Notes: generated by a model not told the origin, from the sequence alone. Positions 33,706 through 42,784 are shown, numbered from the stretch's first letter. The stretch: 64,000 bases of DNA from Marinobacter caseinilyticus (GCF_011074955.1 NZ_WUQJ01000004.1:248001-312000); one strand, 5' to 3'. Made by a program: numbers and translations.

Positions 33706-34479
33706 ATGAAACCGCACACGTTCTGGTTGTCACTGGTCCTTGTCTTTGCCCTGCCCGCCACCGTCTCGGCGGCGCCGGAAGCAAGAACCTACTTGCTCGA
33801 AAATCGCCCGGCCCAAGACCTCGCCCTGCAACTCCGGGACCTGTATCCCAACAGCCAGTTGGCCATCAGCAGCCATGGCCAGCAGCTGATTGTGCGGGGT
33901 GAACCCGATGTGTTGGAGGAAGTGGCGACCCTGGTTAACACCATGGATGTGGCACCGATTCAGCTCCGTGTAACGGTTCGCTCGGGCACCAGCGGTGACG
34001 GTCAGCGCCAGGGTGGCGGCGTCAGCATCACCACCAACGGTGTGGTTGTTCAGTCTCAGAATAAGGTTACCACCACTCGGCGTCTGCGGGAGCGGAATCT
34101 GGTGATGCAGGATGGCCAGTCGGCCCACATCAGTTCCGGTCAGCTTCGCGCATTGCCGGTGGCGATTGGCGGCGGACGCAACCCCGCCGTGCTATTACAG
34201 CAAGTGGCCGTGCGTAGCGGCTTTGTCGTGAGCCCACAGGTCATTTCAGACCAGTTGGTTGAATTGACTGTAATGGCGTTTGAGAACGATCCCTCACAGG
34301 ATATTCCTGGCTACGACACCGAGGCGGTGATGACCATCCGCAGGGTTGAAACCGGCCAATGGGTAGAACTGGGCAGCAGCACCACACGGCAATCGAGTCG
34401 TCAGTCTGGCAATACCTACGAGGTGGGTGGTCGCGAGAGTGACAACCAGTCGTTCGAAATCAGGGTAGAGGTTTTGTAA
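33706..34479 (+). CDS. Secretin N-domain-like (NolW-like) periplasmic protein
   Basis: 257 residues from ATG 33706; the open frame upstream is the divergent promoter region. The signal peptide is FWLSLVLVFALPATVSAAP. The next part (ARTYLLENRPAQDLALQLRDLYPNSQLAISSHGQQLIVRGEPDVLEEVATLVNTMD) resembles the NolW/secretin N1 repeat of type II/III secretin proteins. The C-terminal half (about 90-257) is beta-rich with Gly/Ser/Gln-rich loops, but has no pore-forming secretin domain. It could be a pilot-like or stand-alone surface protein. No secretion genes are nearby, and its role is unknown. Confidence 0.75.
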   Translation: MKPHTFWLSLVLVFALPATVSAAPEARTYLLENRPAQDLALQLRDLYPNSQLAISSHGQQLIVRGEPDVLEEVATLVNTMDVAPIQLRVTVRSGTSGDGQRQGGGVSITTNGVVVQSQNKVTTTRRLRERNLVMQDGQSAHISSGQLRALPVAIGGGRNPAVLLQQVAVRSGFVVSPQVISDQLVELTVMAFENDPSQDIPGYDTEAVMTIRRVETGQWVELGSSTTRQSSRQSGNTYEVGGRESDNQSFEIRVEVL

Positions 34480-34502
34480 CACGGCGCAGGGCTCACCATT
34501 GG

Positions 34503-35000
34503 TTACTTCCGGAGCAGCACCGACTTGGCTTCGTTGACTTTCGCCGCCAGGTAATCATTACCGCCCCGGTCAGGATGAATTTTCTGCATCAATCGCCGAT
34601 GGGCTGCGACCACGTCGTCAGCACTGCAGCCATCCCCAACCCCCAAAATCTCGCAAGCTTCACGCACGGACATGCCGCCACTCGCCGCAGGGGCCCGCTG
34701 CTGGCTTGCGCCGTCTGCAGGACCGCTATCCGGCTCTTTGTATTGCTGATACAGCCGGTTCAAGAACGGCAAATGGCGCACCAGCAGCGGCAATTTTCGG
34801 AGTAACGGCAGCAGCGCCGCGACCCCGGCAACCAGGACGTGAACCCGCCCTGTGAGCACCAGCAGCAGCAAAATGCCACAGAAAATGCCGACGCCCAGTT
34901 TCCAGCCCGCCGTTTTTTTCTGTTCCGGTGTCAGTCCGCCCCAGTGCTTCAACACCACAAACAGCAGCAGTGCCAACCCAAGGCCTAAAATCCATTGCAT
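34503..35000 (-). CDS. Membrane-anchored DnaJ-domain protein
   Basis: 165 residues. Two hydrophobic segments near the N-terminus (ILGLGLALLLFVVL and VGIFCGILLLLVLTG) are followed by a Lys/Gln-rich stretch and a C-terminal J domain with the HPD motif in MQKIHPDRGGNDYLAAKVNEAKSVLL, placing it among Tim14/Pam18-like J-proteins. It would stimulate DnaK at the inner membrane. Converges on the secretin-like gene 23 bases away. Confidence 0.88.
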   Translation of the reverse strand: MQWILGLGLALLLFVVLKHWGGLTPEQKKTAGWKLGVGIFCGILLLLVLTGRVHVLVAGVAALLPLLRKLPLLVRHLPFLNRLYQQYKEPDSGPADGASQQRAPAASGGMSVREACEILGVGDGCSADDVVAAHRRLMQKIHPDRGGNDYLAAKVNEAKSVLLRK

Positions 35001-35339
35001 GCGGTCATCCTTTCATACGTGATAGCCGTAACACCACAAGATTGTCACGAGTTGGCTGTTATCATGCCCAACATTGTCAGTGTTTAACATCCGTGTCATC
35101 TGGTACGTCCAATTGCCAACCAATATTGGAGCGGGCGGGCAAGCAGGCCGATGTCGGAGGCCTGCAAAAGTGTGTAGGCTGCTATCTTTTACGCTACAAT
35201 GCGGTACTTTCTGCTTCGACTCTGTTGACCCGCCTGAGCTTATTCTCCGGGCGCTCAATGCGGTTGAATCATCACCAGACGGCGGCCTTCGGGTGACACT
35301 GCTCGTTATTGACGGATATTGTTAATCAGGACCTGACTC
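35001..35339. other. Gap upstream of the RND efflux operon, with candidate operator
   Basis: No gene seen in about 340 bases. CCAATATTGG (35120-35129) is a perfect 10-bp palindrome, and TCCAAT (35108-35113) with ATTGGA (35125-35130) forms an overlapping inverted repeat, as might bind a TetR-like repressor of the pump, though none is adjacent. A TACAAT hexamer near 35195-35200 could be the -10 of the operon, without a good -35. Confidence 0.35.
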
Positions 35340-36467
35340 ATGCGCACAGCCCCTCGTTTTATTATCGTCATCATTTTTCTTGGTGTGGTTCTTGGTGGCA
35401 TTTTCGGCTACAAGTTCTACCAATTTGGCCAGATGAAAGAACAGTTCTCCCAACCTCAGCCGGCTGCCATCATCTCTGCAGTCAACGCGCAAACCGAATC
35501 CTGGCTTCCCGCCATCAAAGCAGTCGGCAGCATTGAAGCGGTGAACGGCATTCAAATCGCCAATGAAGTGCCCGGGGTGGTCGAAACCATCAATTTCGAG
35601 TCCGGTGATACGGTCAAGAAAGGCGACATGCTGATCCGCCTGAACACCGACATCGATGCAGCGGCCCTGCGCACCCGTCGTGCCGAAGCCCAATTGGCGG
35701 AACAGGAATTCAAGCGCCTGGCCGACCTGCTGCCAAAACGGGCGGTTTCCCAATCCCAGTACGATGAGTCCAAGGCCAACTTTGACGCCGCCAAAGCGCG
35801 GGTCAATGAAGCCGAAGCCCAACTGAGCAAAAAGATCATTCGCGCTCCCTTTGACGGCAAACTGGGCATCCGGATGGCGGATCAGGGAGAGTACCTGGCC
35901 ACCGGTTCCCCAATCGTTGAGATCAACATGCTGGATCCGATTTATGTGGACTACACCCTGTCGGAAAAAGACCTGGCCAGTGTACAGACCGGGTACAAGG
36001 TTGCCGTTACCGTAGCCTCGGTACGAGGTGAAACCTTCGAAGGAACGGTCAGCGCCATCAACTCATCCATCAATGCCGATACCCGAACCGTCCGAATTCG
36101 CGCGACCCTGGCCAATGCCGACAACAAACTCAAGCCCGGCATGTTCGCCACGGTCCAGACCCGTCAGCCCGAGCGGATCCAGGTCGTGACGTTGCCCCGC
36201 ACGGCCATCTCCTACAACACCTATGGCGATTACGTGTTTGCAGTCGAGCCCAATGACAACGATCAGTTAACCGTGAATCGCCGGACGGTGACCACCGGCG
36301 ACACCCGTGACGGCCGCGTGGCGATCCTCAGTGGCCTGAAAGACGGCGAACAAGTGGTGGAAAAGGGCCTGCTTCGCCTACGTGCCGGCCAAACCGTCAC
36401 CCTTCAGGAAGAGGATGCCATGGTGGGTCAAAACGACCCCAGCAAAGCGACGGAGGCGTCTGACTGA
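35340..36467 (+). CDS. RND efflux periplasmic adaptor (membrane fusion protein)
   Basis: 375 residues. An N-terminal membrane anchor (FIIVIIFLGVVLGGIFGYKF) is followed by the biotinyl-lipoyl half (GSIEAVNGIQIANEVPGVVETINFESGDTVKKG), a helical hairpin (residues about 100-160), the second lipoyl half (KKIIRAPFDGKLGIRMADQGEYL) and the beta-barrel and membrane-proximal domains. It links the inner-membrane pump to an outer-membrane channel. It lacks an obvious lipobox. The stop overlaps the permease start by one base (TGATG), so the two are cotranslated. No outer-membrane channel gene is nearby, so a shared TolC-like protein is expected. Confidence 0.92.
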   Translation: MRTAPRFIIVIIFLGVVLGGIFGYKFYQFGQMKEQFSQPQPAAIISAVNAQTESWLPAIKAVGSIEAVNGIQIANEVPGVVETINFESGDTVKKGDMLIRLNTDIDAAALRTRRAEAQLAEQEFKRLADLLPKRAVSQSQYDESKANFDAAKARVNEAEAQLSKKIIRAPFDGKLGIRMADQGEYLATGSPIVEINMLDPIYVDYTLSEKDLASVQTGYKVAVTVASVRGETFEGTVSAINSSINADTRTVRIRATLANADNKLKPGMFATVQTRQPERIQVVTLPRTAISYNTYGDYVFAVEPNDNDQLTVNRRTVTTGDTRDGRVAILSGLKDGEQVVEKGLLRLRAGQTVTLQEEDAMVGQNDPSKATEASD

Positions 36468-39400
36468 TGCGGTTCACTGACATATTCATCCACCGTCCCG
36501 TGCTGGCGACGGTGGTCAGCTTACTGATCCTGCTGCTCGGTGCCCGAGCCGCCATGGAAATGGAAATTCGCCAATACCCGGAACTGGAAAGCACCACGGT
36601 CACCGTCACCACCGCCTATCCCGGTGCCAGTTCTGACCTCATCAAGGGCTTCATCACAACTCCGCTGCAACAGGCCATGGCCGAAGCCAGTGGTATCGAC
36701 TACCTGAGTTCGACCAGTTCTCAGGGGCGCTCGACCATTGAAGCCAAGATGGAACTGAACTACGACGCCAATGCCGCACTGGCTGAAATTCAGGCCAAGG
36801 TGGCCAGCCAGCGCAATGTGTTGCCGACCGATGCCCAAGACCCGGTGATCACCTCCACCACCGGCGACTCGACGGCGCTGATGTACATCGCGTTCTACAG
36901 CGAAGAGTTGAAAGTGCCCCAGATTACCGATTACCTGACCCGGGTGGTGCAGCCCAAGCTGCAGGCGTTACCGGGGGTGGGTAAAGCCAACCTGCTGGGC
37001 CGGGTATTTGCCCTGCGGGTCTGGCTTGACCCCGAACGCTTGTCGGCCGTCGATATGACGCCCCAGGAAGTGGTTCAGGTAATGCTGCAGAACAACTACC
37101 AGGCCGCAGTCGGTAATACCAAAGGCGAATACGTCAAAATCAGCATGACCAGTGACACCGACGTCGGTGATCCCGAGCAGTTCAAGGACCTGGTGGTGAA
37201 GGAGTCGGATGGCTCGTTGATTCGGTTGCGCGACATTGCCCGTGTCGAGCTGGGGTCGGAAAACTACGACCAGCTCGCGTTGTACAAGGGCAAGCCTGCC
37301 ACCTACGTGGCCATTGAGCTGTCCCCGGGCGCCAACCCACTGACCGTTGCCCAACTGGTCAAGGCTGAGCTGCCGGACATCGAGCGTCAGTTGCCGTCTG
37401 GAATGAACGTGCGTCTGGCCTATGATGCCTCGGACTTTATCGACGACTCCATCAACGAAGTCATCAAAACCCTGATGGAAGCCCTGGTGATCGTGCTGGT
37501 GGTGGTGTTCCTGACTCTGGGCTCGCTCCGGGCGGCGATCGTGCCATCGGTGGCCGTGCCGCTGTCGCTGGTCGGCGGCGCCTTTGTCATGTTGCTGATG
37601 GGGTTCTCACTGAATTTGCTGACCCTGCTGTCGATGGTGCTTGCCATCGGGCTGGTGGTGGACGACGCCATTATTATGGTGGAAAACGTGCATCGGCATA
37701 TCGAGGCGGGTGAGTCTCGCTTCGATGCCGCAATCAATGGTGCCCGTGAAATGTCGGTACCGATCATCGCCATGACCACCACCCTGGTGGCAGTGTACGC
37801 ACCCATCGGGTTTATGGGCGGTCTGGTGGGCTCGCTGTTCACCGAGTTTGCCTTCACCCTGGCTGGCACCGTGGTGATTTCGGGGATCGTTGCCCTGACC
37901 CTCTCACCGATGCTGTCAGCTTTGGTGCTCAAGCCCCACGGTAACCCGGGCAAGTTTGAAAACCTGGTCGAGCGCACCTTTACTGGTCTGGCCAATGGCT
38001 ACAAGCGCGCTCTGACGTCCACCGTGCAGAGTATTTCTGTGGTCATTTTCTTTGCCCTGGTGGTGCTGACATCGATCTATTTCATGGTGGCCATGAGCCA
38101 GAACGAACTGGCGCCGACGGAGGACCAGGGCATTCTGTTCTATCAGGGCCTTGGCCCGCAGACCGCAACCCTGGAGTACCTGCAGGAACACGGTGACGAG
38201 GTCCAGCAACGGATGGCAACTCTGGACGGCTACAACGAGGATTTCATGATCATCGGTATCACCAGCCCCAACGCGGTCTTCGGTGGTTTCAAGATGGCAC
38301 CGTGGAGTCAGCGCGACGTGAGCCAGTTCGATGTCCAGCCCAAACTTCAGGCCGAGCTGAAACAGGTAACCGGGCTCCAGACCGCCGTATTCCCCCGGCC
38401 CTCGCTACCCGGCTCCGGTGGCGGCTTGCCGTTTCAGTTTGTCATCACTACCGGTGAGGACTATCAGCGCCTGAACGACGCCGCCGACGAATTGCTGGGC
38501 AAAGCCATGCAAAGCGGTAACTTCATGTTCCTGCAAAAATCGATTGAATTTGACCGCCCGGTTACCAAGATCAGTGTGGACCGCGATCGGGTGGCGGACC
38601 TCGGCCTCTCCATGCAGGATGTCGGCCGGGCGATGTCGAGCATGCTGGGCGGCGGCTACATCAACCGCTTCAACATGCAGGGGCGCTCGTATCAGGTTAT
38701 CCCTCAGGTGGAGCAGTCGTTCCGCCTGGATGAGCAGGCGCTCAAGGATTACTACATCCGCTCCGACAGTGGCGAGCTGGTCCCCCTGGGCAGCGTGGTC
38801 AATTTCGAGCGCGCGGTGGAGCCGTCTCAGCGAACCCAGTTCAACCAGCTCAATTCACTGACCCTGCAGGGCGTCCCCATGCCCGGCGTGGCGGCAGGTG
38901 ATGCCATGGCGTTCATGCAGCAGGCGGCGGATGAAACGCTGCCCCAGGGTTTCAGTTACGACTACACCGGGGCCACACGTCAGCTCGCGACGCAAGGCAG
39001 TGCATTGATGGTGACGTTCTTCCTGTCACTGCTGGTGATCTATCTGGTACTGGCGGCACAGTTTGAAAGCTGGCGTGACCCCTTCATCATTCTGGTCTCG
39101 GTGCCCATGTCGGTGGCCGGTGCCATGGCCTTCATCGTGCTGGGCTTCGCCACCATGAACATCTACACCCAGGTCGGTTTGATTACGCTGATTGGTGTGG
39201 TGTCCAAAAATGGCATCCTGATTGTGGAGTTTGCCAACCAGCTTCAGAAAGAACGGGGGCTCAGCAAACGCGAAGCGGTGATTGAGGCGGCCTCGATCCG
39301 GCTGCGCCCAATCATCATGACGTCGCTGGCGCTGATTTTCGCCATGGTCCCTCTACTCATCGCGGTGGGGCCAGGCGCCGAGAGCCGGTTTGCCATTGGC

Positions 39401-39547
39401 CTGACCATTACCGCCGGTCTGGGCATCGGCACCTTGTTCACCGTCTTCGTGTTGCCAGCATTCTATATCCTGCTGGGCAAACAACACGCAGCCGATACAC
39501 ACCCGGACAAGCCTGAGCCTGCTGCTCACCCAGCGCCCGCCCAGTAA
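36467..39547 (+). CDS. RND efflux permease (HAE1 family)
   Basis: 1026 residues, full length for HAE1 pumps. Characteristic features are FTDIFIHRPVLATVVSLLILLLG at the start, two large periplasmic loops, LSMVLAIGLVVDDAIIMVENVHRHIE in the fourth membrane segment with the proton-relay Asp pair (VVDDA), and GVVSKNGILIVEFANQ in the second half. It uses the proton gradient to expel drugs, solvents or lipids. Upstream adaptor and downstream terminator at 39564-39597 close the operon. Substrate range cannot be predicted. Confidence 0.93.
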   Translation: MRFTDIFIHRPVLATVVSLLILLLGARAAMEMEIRQYPELESTTVTVTTAYPGASSDLIKGFITTPLQQAMAEASGIDYLSSTSSQGRSTIEAKMELNYDANAALAEIQAKVASQRNVLPTDAQDPVITSTTGDSTALMYIAFYSEELKVPQITDYLTRVVQPKLQALPGVGKANLLGRVFALRVWLDPERLSAVDMTPQEVVQVMLQNNYQAAVGNTKGEYVKISMTSDTDVGDPEQFKDLVVKESDGSLIRLRDIARVELGSENYDQLALYKGKPATYVAIELSPGANPLTVAQLVKAELPDIERQLPSGMNVRLAYDASDFIDDSINEVIKTLMEALVIVLVVVFLTLGSLRAAIVPSVAVPLSLVGGAFVMLLMGFSLNLLTLLSMVLAIGLVVDDAIIMVENVHRHIEAGESRFDAAINGAREMSVPIIAMTTTLVAVYAPIGFMGGLVGSLFTEFAFTLAGTVVISGIVALTLSPMLSALVLKPHGNPGKFENLVERTFTGLANGYKRALTSTVQSISVVIFFALVVLTSIYFMVAMSQNELAPTEDQGILFYQGLGPQTATLEYLQEHGDEVQQRMATLDGYNEDFMIIGITSPNAVFGGFKMAPWSQRDVSQFDVQPKLQAELKQVTGLQTAVFPRPSLPGSGGGLPFQFVITTGEDYQRLNDAADELLGKAMQSGNFMFLQKSIEFDRPVTKISVDRDRVADLGLSMQDVGRAMSSMLGGGYINRFNMQGRSYQVIPQVEQSFRLDEQALKDYYIRSDSGELVPLGSVVNFERAVEPSQRTQFNQLNSLTLQGVPMPGVAAGDAMAFMQQAADETLPQGFSYDYTGATRQLATQGSALMVTFFLSLLVIYLVLAAQFESWRDPFIILVSVPMSVAGAMAFIVLGFATMNIYTQVGLITLIGVVSKNGILIVEFANQLQKERGLSKREAVIEAASIRLRPIIMTSLALIFAMVPLLIAVGPGAESRFAIGLTITAGLGIGTLFTVFVLPAFYILLGKQHAADTHPDKPEPAAHPAPAQ

Positions 39548-39563
39548 TTGTCAGGCGCGCACG

Positions 39564-39597
39564 AGCCCGGCCACCCTCCAGGTGGTCGGGCTTTTTT
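39564..39597 (+). terminator. Rho-independent terminator of the RND operon
   Basis: GCCCGGCCACC pairs with GGTGGTCGGGC (one G-T wobble) around a five-base loop, followed by six T. It lies 17 bases after the permease stop. Confidence 0.9.
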
Positions 39598-39667
39598 ATG
39601 CCCACTTCCCTATACTGATACCCGCGGCGCCTAAACCGCTTCACTCACCGAAAGGGATAATGCACCC

Positions 39668-39991
39668 GTGACCTTAAGCAGCCTGTTCTGGATTTTTTCG
39701 GTCGGTTTCCTGGTGTGGTACTGGTGGAAAGCCAAAGCCATCAAGGACTTTGTCCTGGGTGTGGCGAAAAACCACTGCAAGAAAATGGATGTGATGCTGC
39801 TGGATGACGTTGTCTATCTGCGTGGGCTTTGGTTCAAGCGCGACCGTAACGGCAGCATGAGGGTCTGGCGGCGCTTCCTGTTTGACTTCACCTCCACTGG
39901 CGAAGAACGCTATCTGGGCCGCATCATCATGCTCGGACAAACCATTGAACAAATTGAGCTGGAACCCCACCGGTACGAACGCGAGTACTAG
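39668..39991 (+). CDS. DUF3301 family membrane protein
   Basis: 107 residues starting with GTG 39668 after an AAAGGGAT site. One N-terminal membrane segment (LFWIFSVGFLVWYWW) precedes a cytosolic domain with LLDDVVYLRGLWFKRDRNGSMRVWRRFLFDFTSTGEERYLGRI, characteristic of DUF3301. Function unknown. It follows the RND terminator and is probably transcribed alone. Confidence 0.85.
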   Translation: MTLSSLFWIFSVGFLVWYWWKAKAIKDFVLGVAKNHCKKMDVMLLDDVVYLRGLWFKRDRNGSMRVWRRFLFDFTSTGEERYLGRIIMLGQTIEQIELEPHRYEREY

Positions 39992-40086
39992 CCGCGCGTA
40001 GGGTTAATGCCAGTAGACCGCTGAATCCTGCCCTGTTCCTGTGTCAACCAACCCCCTCTACAATTTGTTACCAAGCTGAAACCTGA

Positions 40087-40104
40087 CTGTCATATTGCTG
40101 TCGC
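40087..40104 (+). promoter_or_regulatory. PHO box (PhoB-binding site)
   Basis: CTGTCAT-ATTG-CTGTCGC is two 7-bp PhoB half-sites as direct repeats with an 11-bp period, one mismatch from the CTGTCAT-N4-CTGTCAT consensus. It lies 49 bases before the start of the PstS-OmpA fusion gene, suggesting phosphate-starvation control. Confidence 0.75.
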
Positions 40105-40152
40105 ATTCTATAGCCATCCCGCTCTATCTTGCCGTTTTTAATGAGGTTTCAA

Positions 40153-41478
40153 ATGCGATCAGCGTATCCTGGGCTGGGCCTTGCCTTATGCCTCCTTGGT
40201 TTTCTCACACCGCCTGTCAGTCGGGCTGCCGATGTCGAAATACACGGTTCCAACACCATTGGTGCCGCCCTCGCGCCCCTGCTGATGACCCGTTTTCTTG
40301 AAACCCGCACCGGCCAGCCGGTGTCTGCGTCCCCCACCCAGCGTGACAACGAAACCCTCCTGGTTACCAACGATCAGGGCGGCGAGATATCCGTGCTTGT
40401 AGCCGCCCACGGTTCGAGCACCGGTTTTAAAGCCCTGCAGTCCGGAACGGCCAATGTGTGGGCGTCCTCCCGGCCGGTTAAGACGGCTGAAGTCGACGCC
40501 ATGGCAGCCCGGGCCGACCTTACCGATGCCCGCAGCGAACATGTGATTGCCATTGACGGCCTTGCGATTCTGGTACACCCATCCAACCCGATCCGAAGCC
40601 TGGACATTCTCACCCTCGGTCGCGTATTTTCCGGCGCCATCCGGAACTGGGCCGAATTAGGCGGCCCCGACCGCGCCATTACCCTGTACGCCCGGGATGA
40701 CCGCTCCGGCACCTGGGACACGTTTAAGAGCCTCGTGCTGGCCAAGAGTTTCACACTGGCGCCGAAGGCTTTGCGTTACGAATCCAACGACCAACTGTCC
40801 GATGATGTCAGCCGGGACCCCGGTGGGATCGGATTCGCCGGCCTGGCATCGGTCAGAAACAGCAAACTCTTGGCGGTGTCCGATGGCAGTGCCCCGGCAC
40901 TATTGCCAAGCAGACTGACCGTGGCCAGCGAAGATTACCCCTTGGCCCGGCGGCTATTCATGTACACCGCGGGGGTCAGTGATAATCCGCTCGCCGGTGA
41001 CTTTATCGAATTCGCCCAAAGTCAGGCCGGTCAGGCGCTGGTGGCTGAATCCGGTTTTATCTCCCAGAACCCGATTGCTTTTAAGCCGGACTATGACGCT
41101 GCCGTACCGGACTCCTTCAAGACACTGACCCAGGGCTACCGCAGGCTGTCGGTCAACTTCAGGTTTTCAGAGGGACGCACCCGGCTGGATAACAAAGCAG
41201 AACGTGACCTGAGCCGGGTACAGGACTATCTGGACCAGCAAGGCAAATCCGGCCGTGACCTGATGCTGATCGGTTTTGCCGACCAGCAGAGCAACGAGTT
41301 GCGCGCCCAAATGATTTCGGAACTGAGAGCATTGTCCGTCAGCCGCGCCCTGCGCAAGCTTGGCACTGGCGTCAAGGCGCATACCGGCTACGGCCATTAC
41401 ATGACGGTGGGGTCAACGGGTGGCGACAGCGGGGCACAGCGCAATGGTCGAGTTGAAGTCTGGGTGAAAGGCCTGTAA
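40153..41478 (+). CDS. PstS-like phosphate-binding protein fused to an OmpA domain
   Basis: 441 residues from ATG 40153, which has GAGG six bases ahead; ATG 40141 and TTG 40129 are alternatives. The signal peptide is LGLALCLLGFLTPPVSRAAD. The N-terminal part is a PstS-type solute-binding domain (HGSNTIGAALAPLL, RDDRSGTWDTFKSL, DPGGIGFAG) with Ser/Thr-rich loops that hold phosphate. The C-terminal 120 residues form an OmpA peptidoglycan-binding domain (LSVNFRFSEGRTRLDNKAERDL, IGFADQQSN, NGRVEVWV). It is expected to be periplasmic and cell-wall tethered. A PHO box lies upstream, while the other pst genes are not in the window. Confidence 0.9.
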   Translation: MRSAYPGLGLALCLLGFLTPPVSRAADVEIHGSNTIGAALAPLLMTRFLETRTGQPVSASPTQRDNETLLVTNDQGGEISVLVAAHGSSTGFKALQSGTANVWASSRPVKTAEVDAMAARADLTDARSEHVIAIDGLAILVHPSNPIRSLDILTLGRVFSGAIRNWAELGGPDRAITLYARDDRSGTWDTFKSLVLAKSFTLAPKALRYESNDQLSDDVSRDPGGIGFAGLASVRNSKLLAVSDGSAPALLPSRLTVASEDYPLARRLFMYTAGVSDNPLAGDFIEFAQSQAGQALVAESGFISQNPIAFKPDYDAAVPDSFKTLTQGYRRLSVNFRFSEGRTRLDNKAERDLSRVQDYLDQQGKSGRDLMLIGFADQQSNELRAQMISELRALSVSRALRKLGTGVKAHTGYGHYMTVGSTGGDSGAQRNGRVEVWVKGL

Positions 41479-41489
41479 CGCCTGACCTG

Positions 41490-41503
41490 GGCGCCTGAGC
41501 GCC
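41490..41503. other. Short hairpin after the PstS-OmpA gene
   Basis: GGCGC-CTGA-GCGCC is a perfect 5-bp stem 11 bases after the stop. There is no U-tract, so termination is uncertain. The remaining 250 bases before the lipase gene show nothing definite beyond a TATATT near 41665 as a possible -10. Confidence 0.3.
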
Positions 41504-41760
41504 GAGGGCCGTTACGCAGCCATCGGCGCCGCGCATCGCCACCCTCCAGACATCACGCCCCGGCGCCAGGCCAACCGGCGAATAACCGACTCTGTCCTTC
41601 GTTCACCGGCCATGCGGTCCGTGAACTGTTCCTCAAAATCTCTCCTCCTCCCCCAAATGGGCGATTATATTCTGGTCCGCTTTGCCAAATACTCGTTCTC
41701 GCATTGGCGACCAGAGGCGGTCAAACCGACCCCTCGTCACAAAAACAACAGGAGTCAACC

Positions 41761-42687
41761 ATGCGTAAACTCATCACTCTCGCAGTGGTGCTGGGCAGTA
41801 TTGTGCTTGCAGCACCGACACTCAGTTACGCCGGGTATACCCAAACCCGGCACCCCATCGTGCTGGTCCATGGTGTCACCGGCTTTAACACCATTGGCGG
41901 CCTGATCAACTACTTCCACACCGTGCCATGGAACTTAGAGCGCAGTGGCGCACGGGTTTACTCTGCCAGCGTTTCCTTCGTCAACAGCAGTGAGCAACGC
42001 GGTCAGCAACTGGCCAACTACATCAACGGCCTGGGTCAGTCGAAAGTCAACATCATGGCGCACAGCCAAGGTGCGCCCACATCCCGGGTAACGGCCTCCC
42101 TGATTCCCCACAAGATTGCCTCCATCACGTCCATTGATGGCGTCAACAAAGGCTCTAAAGTGGCGGATGTTGTCCGCGGTATCGTGCCTCCCGGCAGCTA
42201 CGTCGAAGGCGGCGTTGACTCAATTGCCAACGCCCTGGGCGATCTCGTCAATGCGCTGTCGGGCAGCGACAACCCGCAAGATGGCATCGCGGCGCTGGAA
42301 ACCCTGACCACGCGCGGCACCACCGAGCTCAACGACGCCCTGGGGTGGAAAGGGGTTAACCGCTGGTCGTGTTCTGGCACCAACGAAGATGTCTGGATCA
42401 ACGGCAACAAGATCAAGTTTTTCTCCTGGACCGGCGATGCGGTCTGGACCAACTGGACCGATATTACCGACCCGTTCCTCGGTATCACATCGCTGGCGTT
42501 CGGCAACGAACCCAACGACGGCCTGGTGGGCACGTGTGCCACCAAAATGGGTAACGTCATTGGCGTCCACTATGAAATGAACCATGTGGATGCGATCAAC
42601 CACCTGTTCGGGGCACGATCCTGGCGGACCAGCCCGATATCCCTGTACCGGAGCCAGGCCAACCGCCTGAAAAATCGCGGGCTGTAA
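41761..42687 (+). CDS. Secreted triacylglycerol lipase (family I), AHSQG nucleophile motif
   Basis: 308 residues from ATG 41761 (AGGAG nine bases ahead). Signal peptide LITLAVVLGSIVLAAPTLSYA, then TRHPIVLVHGVTGFN with the oxyanion hole. The nucleophile Ser102 sits in AHSQG rather than the usual GHSQG/GHSHG. Catalytic Asp is in EPNDGLVG and His in MNHVDAINHLFG; the Cys pair in WSCSGT and VGTCATK fits the family's disulfide. It is a true lipase acting on long-chain triglycerides, folded by the downstream foldase and secreted by the type II pathway. A hairpin separates the two genes. Confidence 0.92.
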   Translation: MRKLITLAVVLGSIVLAAPTLSYAGYTQTRHPIVLVHGVTGFNTIGGLINYFHTVPWNLERSGARVYSASVSFVNSSEQRGQQLANYINGLGQSKVNIMAHSQGAPTSRVTASLIPHKIASITSIDGVNKGSKVADVVRGIVPPGSYVEGGVDSIANALGDLVNALSGSDNPQDGIAALETLTTRGTTELNDALGWKGVNRWSCSGTNEDVWINGNKIKFFSWTGDAVWTNWTDITDPFLGITSLAFGNEPNDGLVGTCATKMGNVIGVHYEMNHVDAINHLFGARSWRTSPISLYRSQANRLKNRGL

Positions 42688-42715
42688 GACCTGCGGCTAC
42701 CCGCTGTAAGGCATT

Positions 42716-42756
42716 AACCCGCCAGGGGTCGGCCCCGCTGCCGGCCCTTGGCGGTT
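42716..42756 (+). other. Long imperfect hairpin between lipase and foldase genes
   Basis: AACCCGCCAGGGGTCGGC pairs with GCCGGCCCTTGGCGGTT (bulges included) around CCCGCT. No U-tract. It may act as a partial terminator or mRNA stabiliser that keeps foldase expression below that of the lipase. Confidence 0.5.
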
Positions 42757-42784
42757 GATTTATCGACCGACAGGACCCTACGTC

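Noticed and set aside
33506..33784. Second minus-strand open frame over the DAHP leader, ending VFLVVWLWLLF
   Set aside because: It is out of frame with the FFWWCGYGFYF peptide, starts inside the divergent gene, and would need transcription from beyond the promoter at 33626-33653. It contains only two Trp and is less suited to attenuation.
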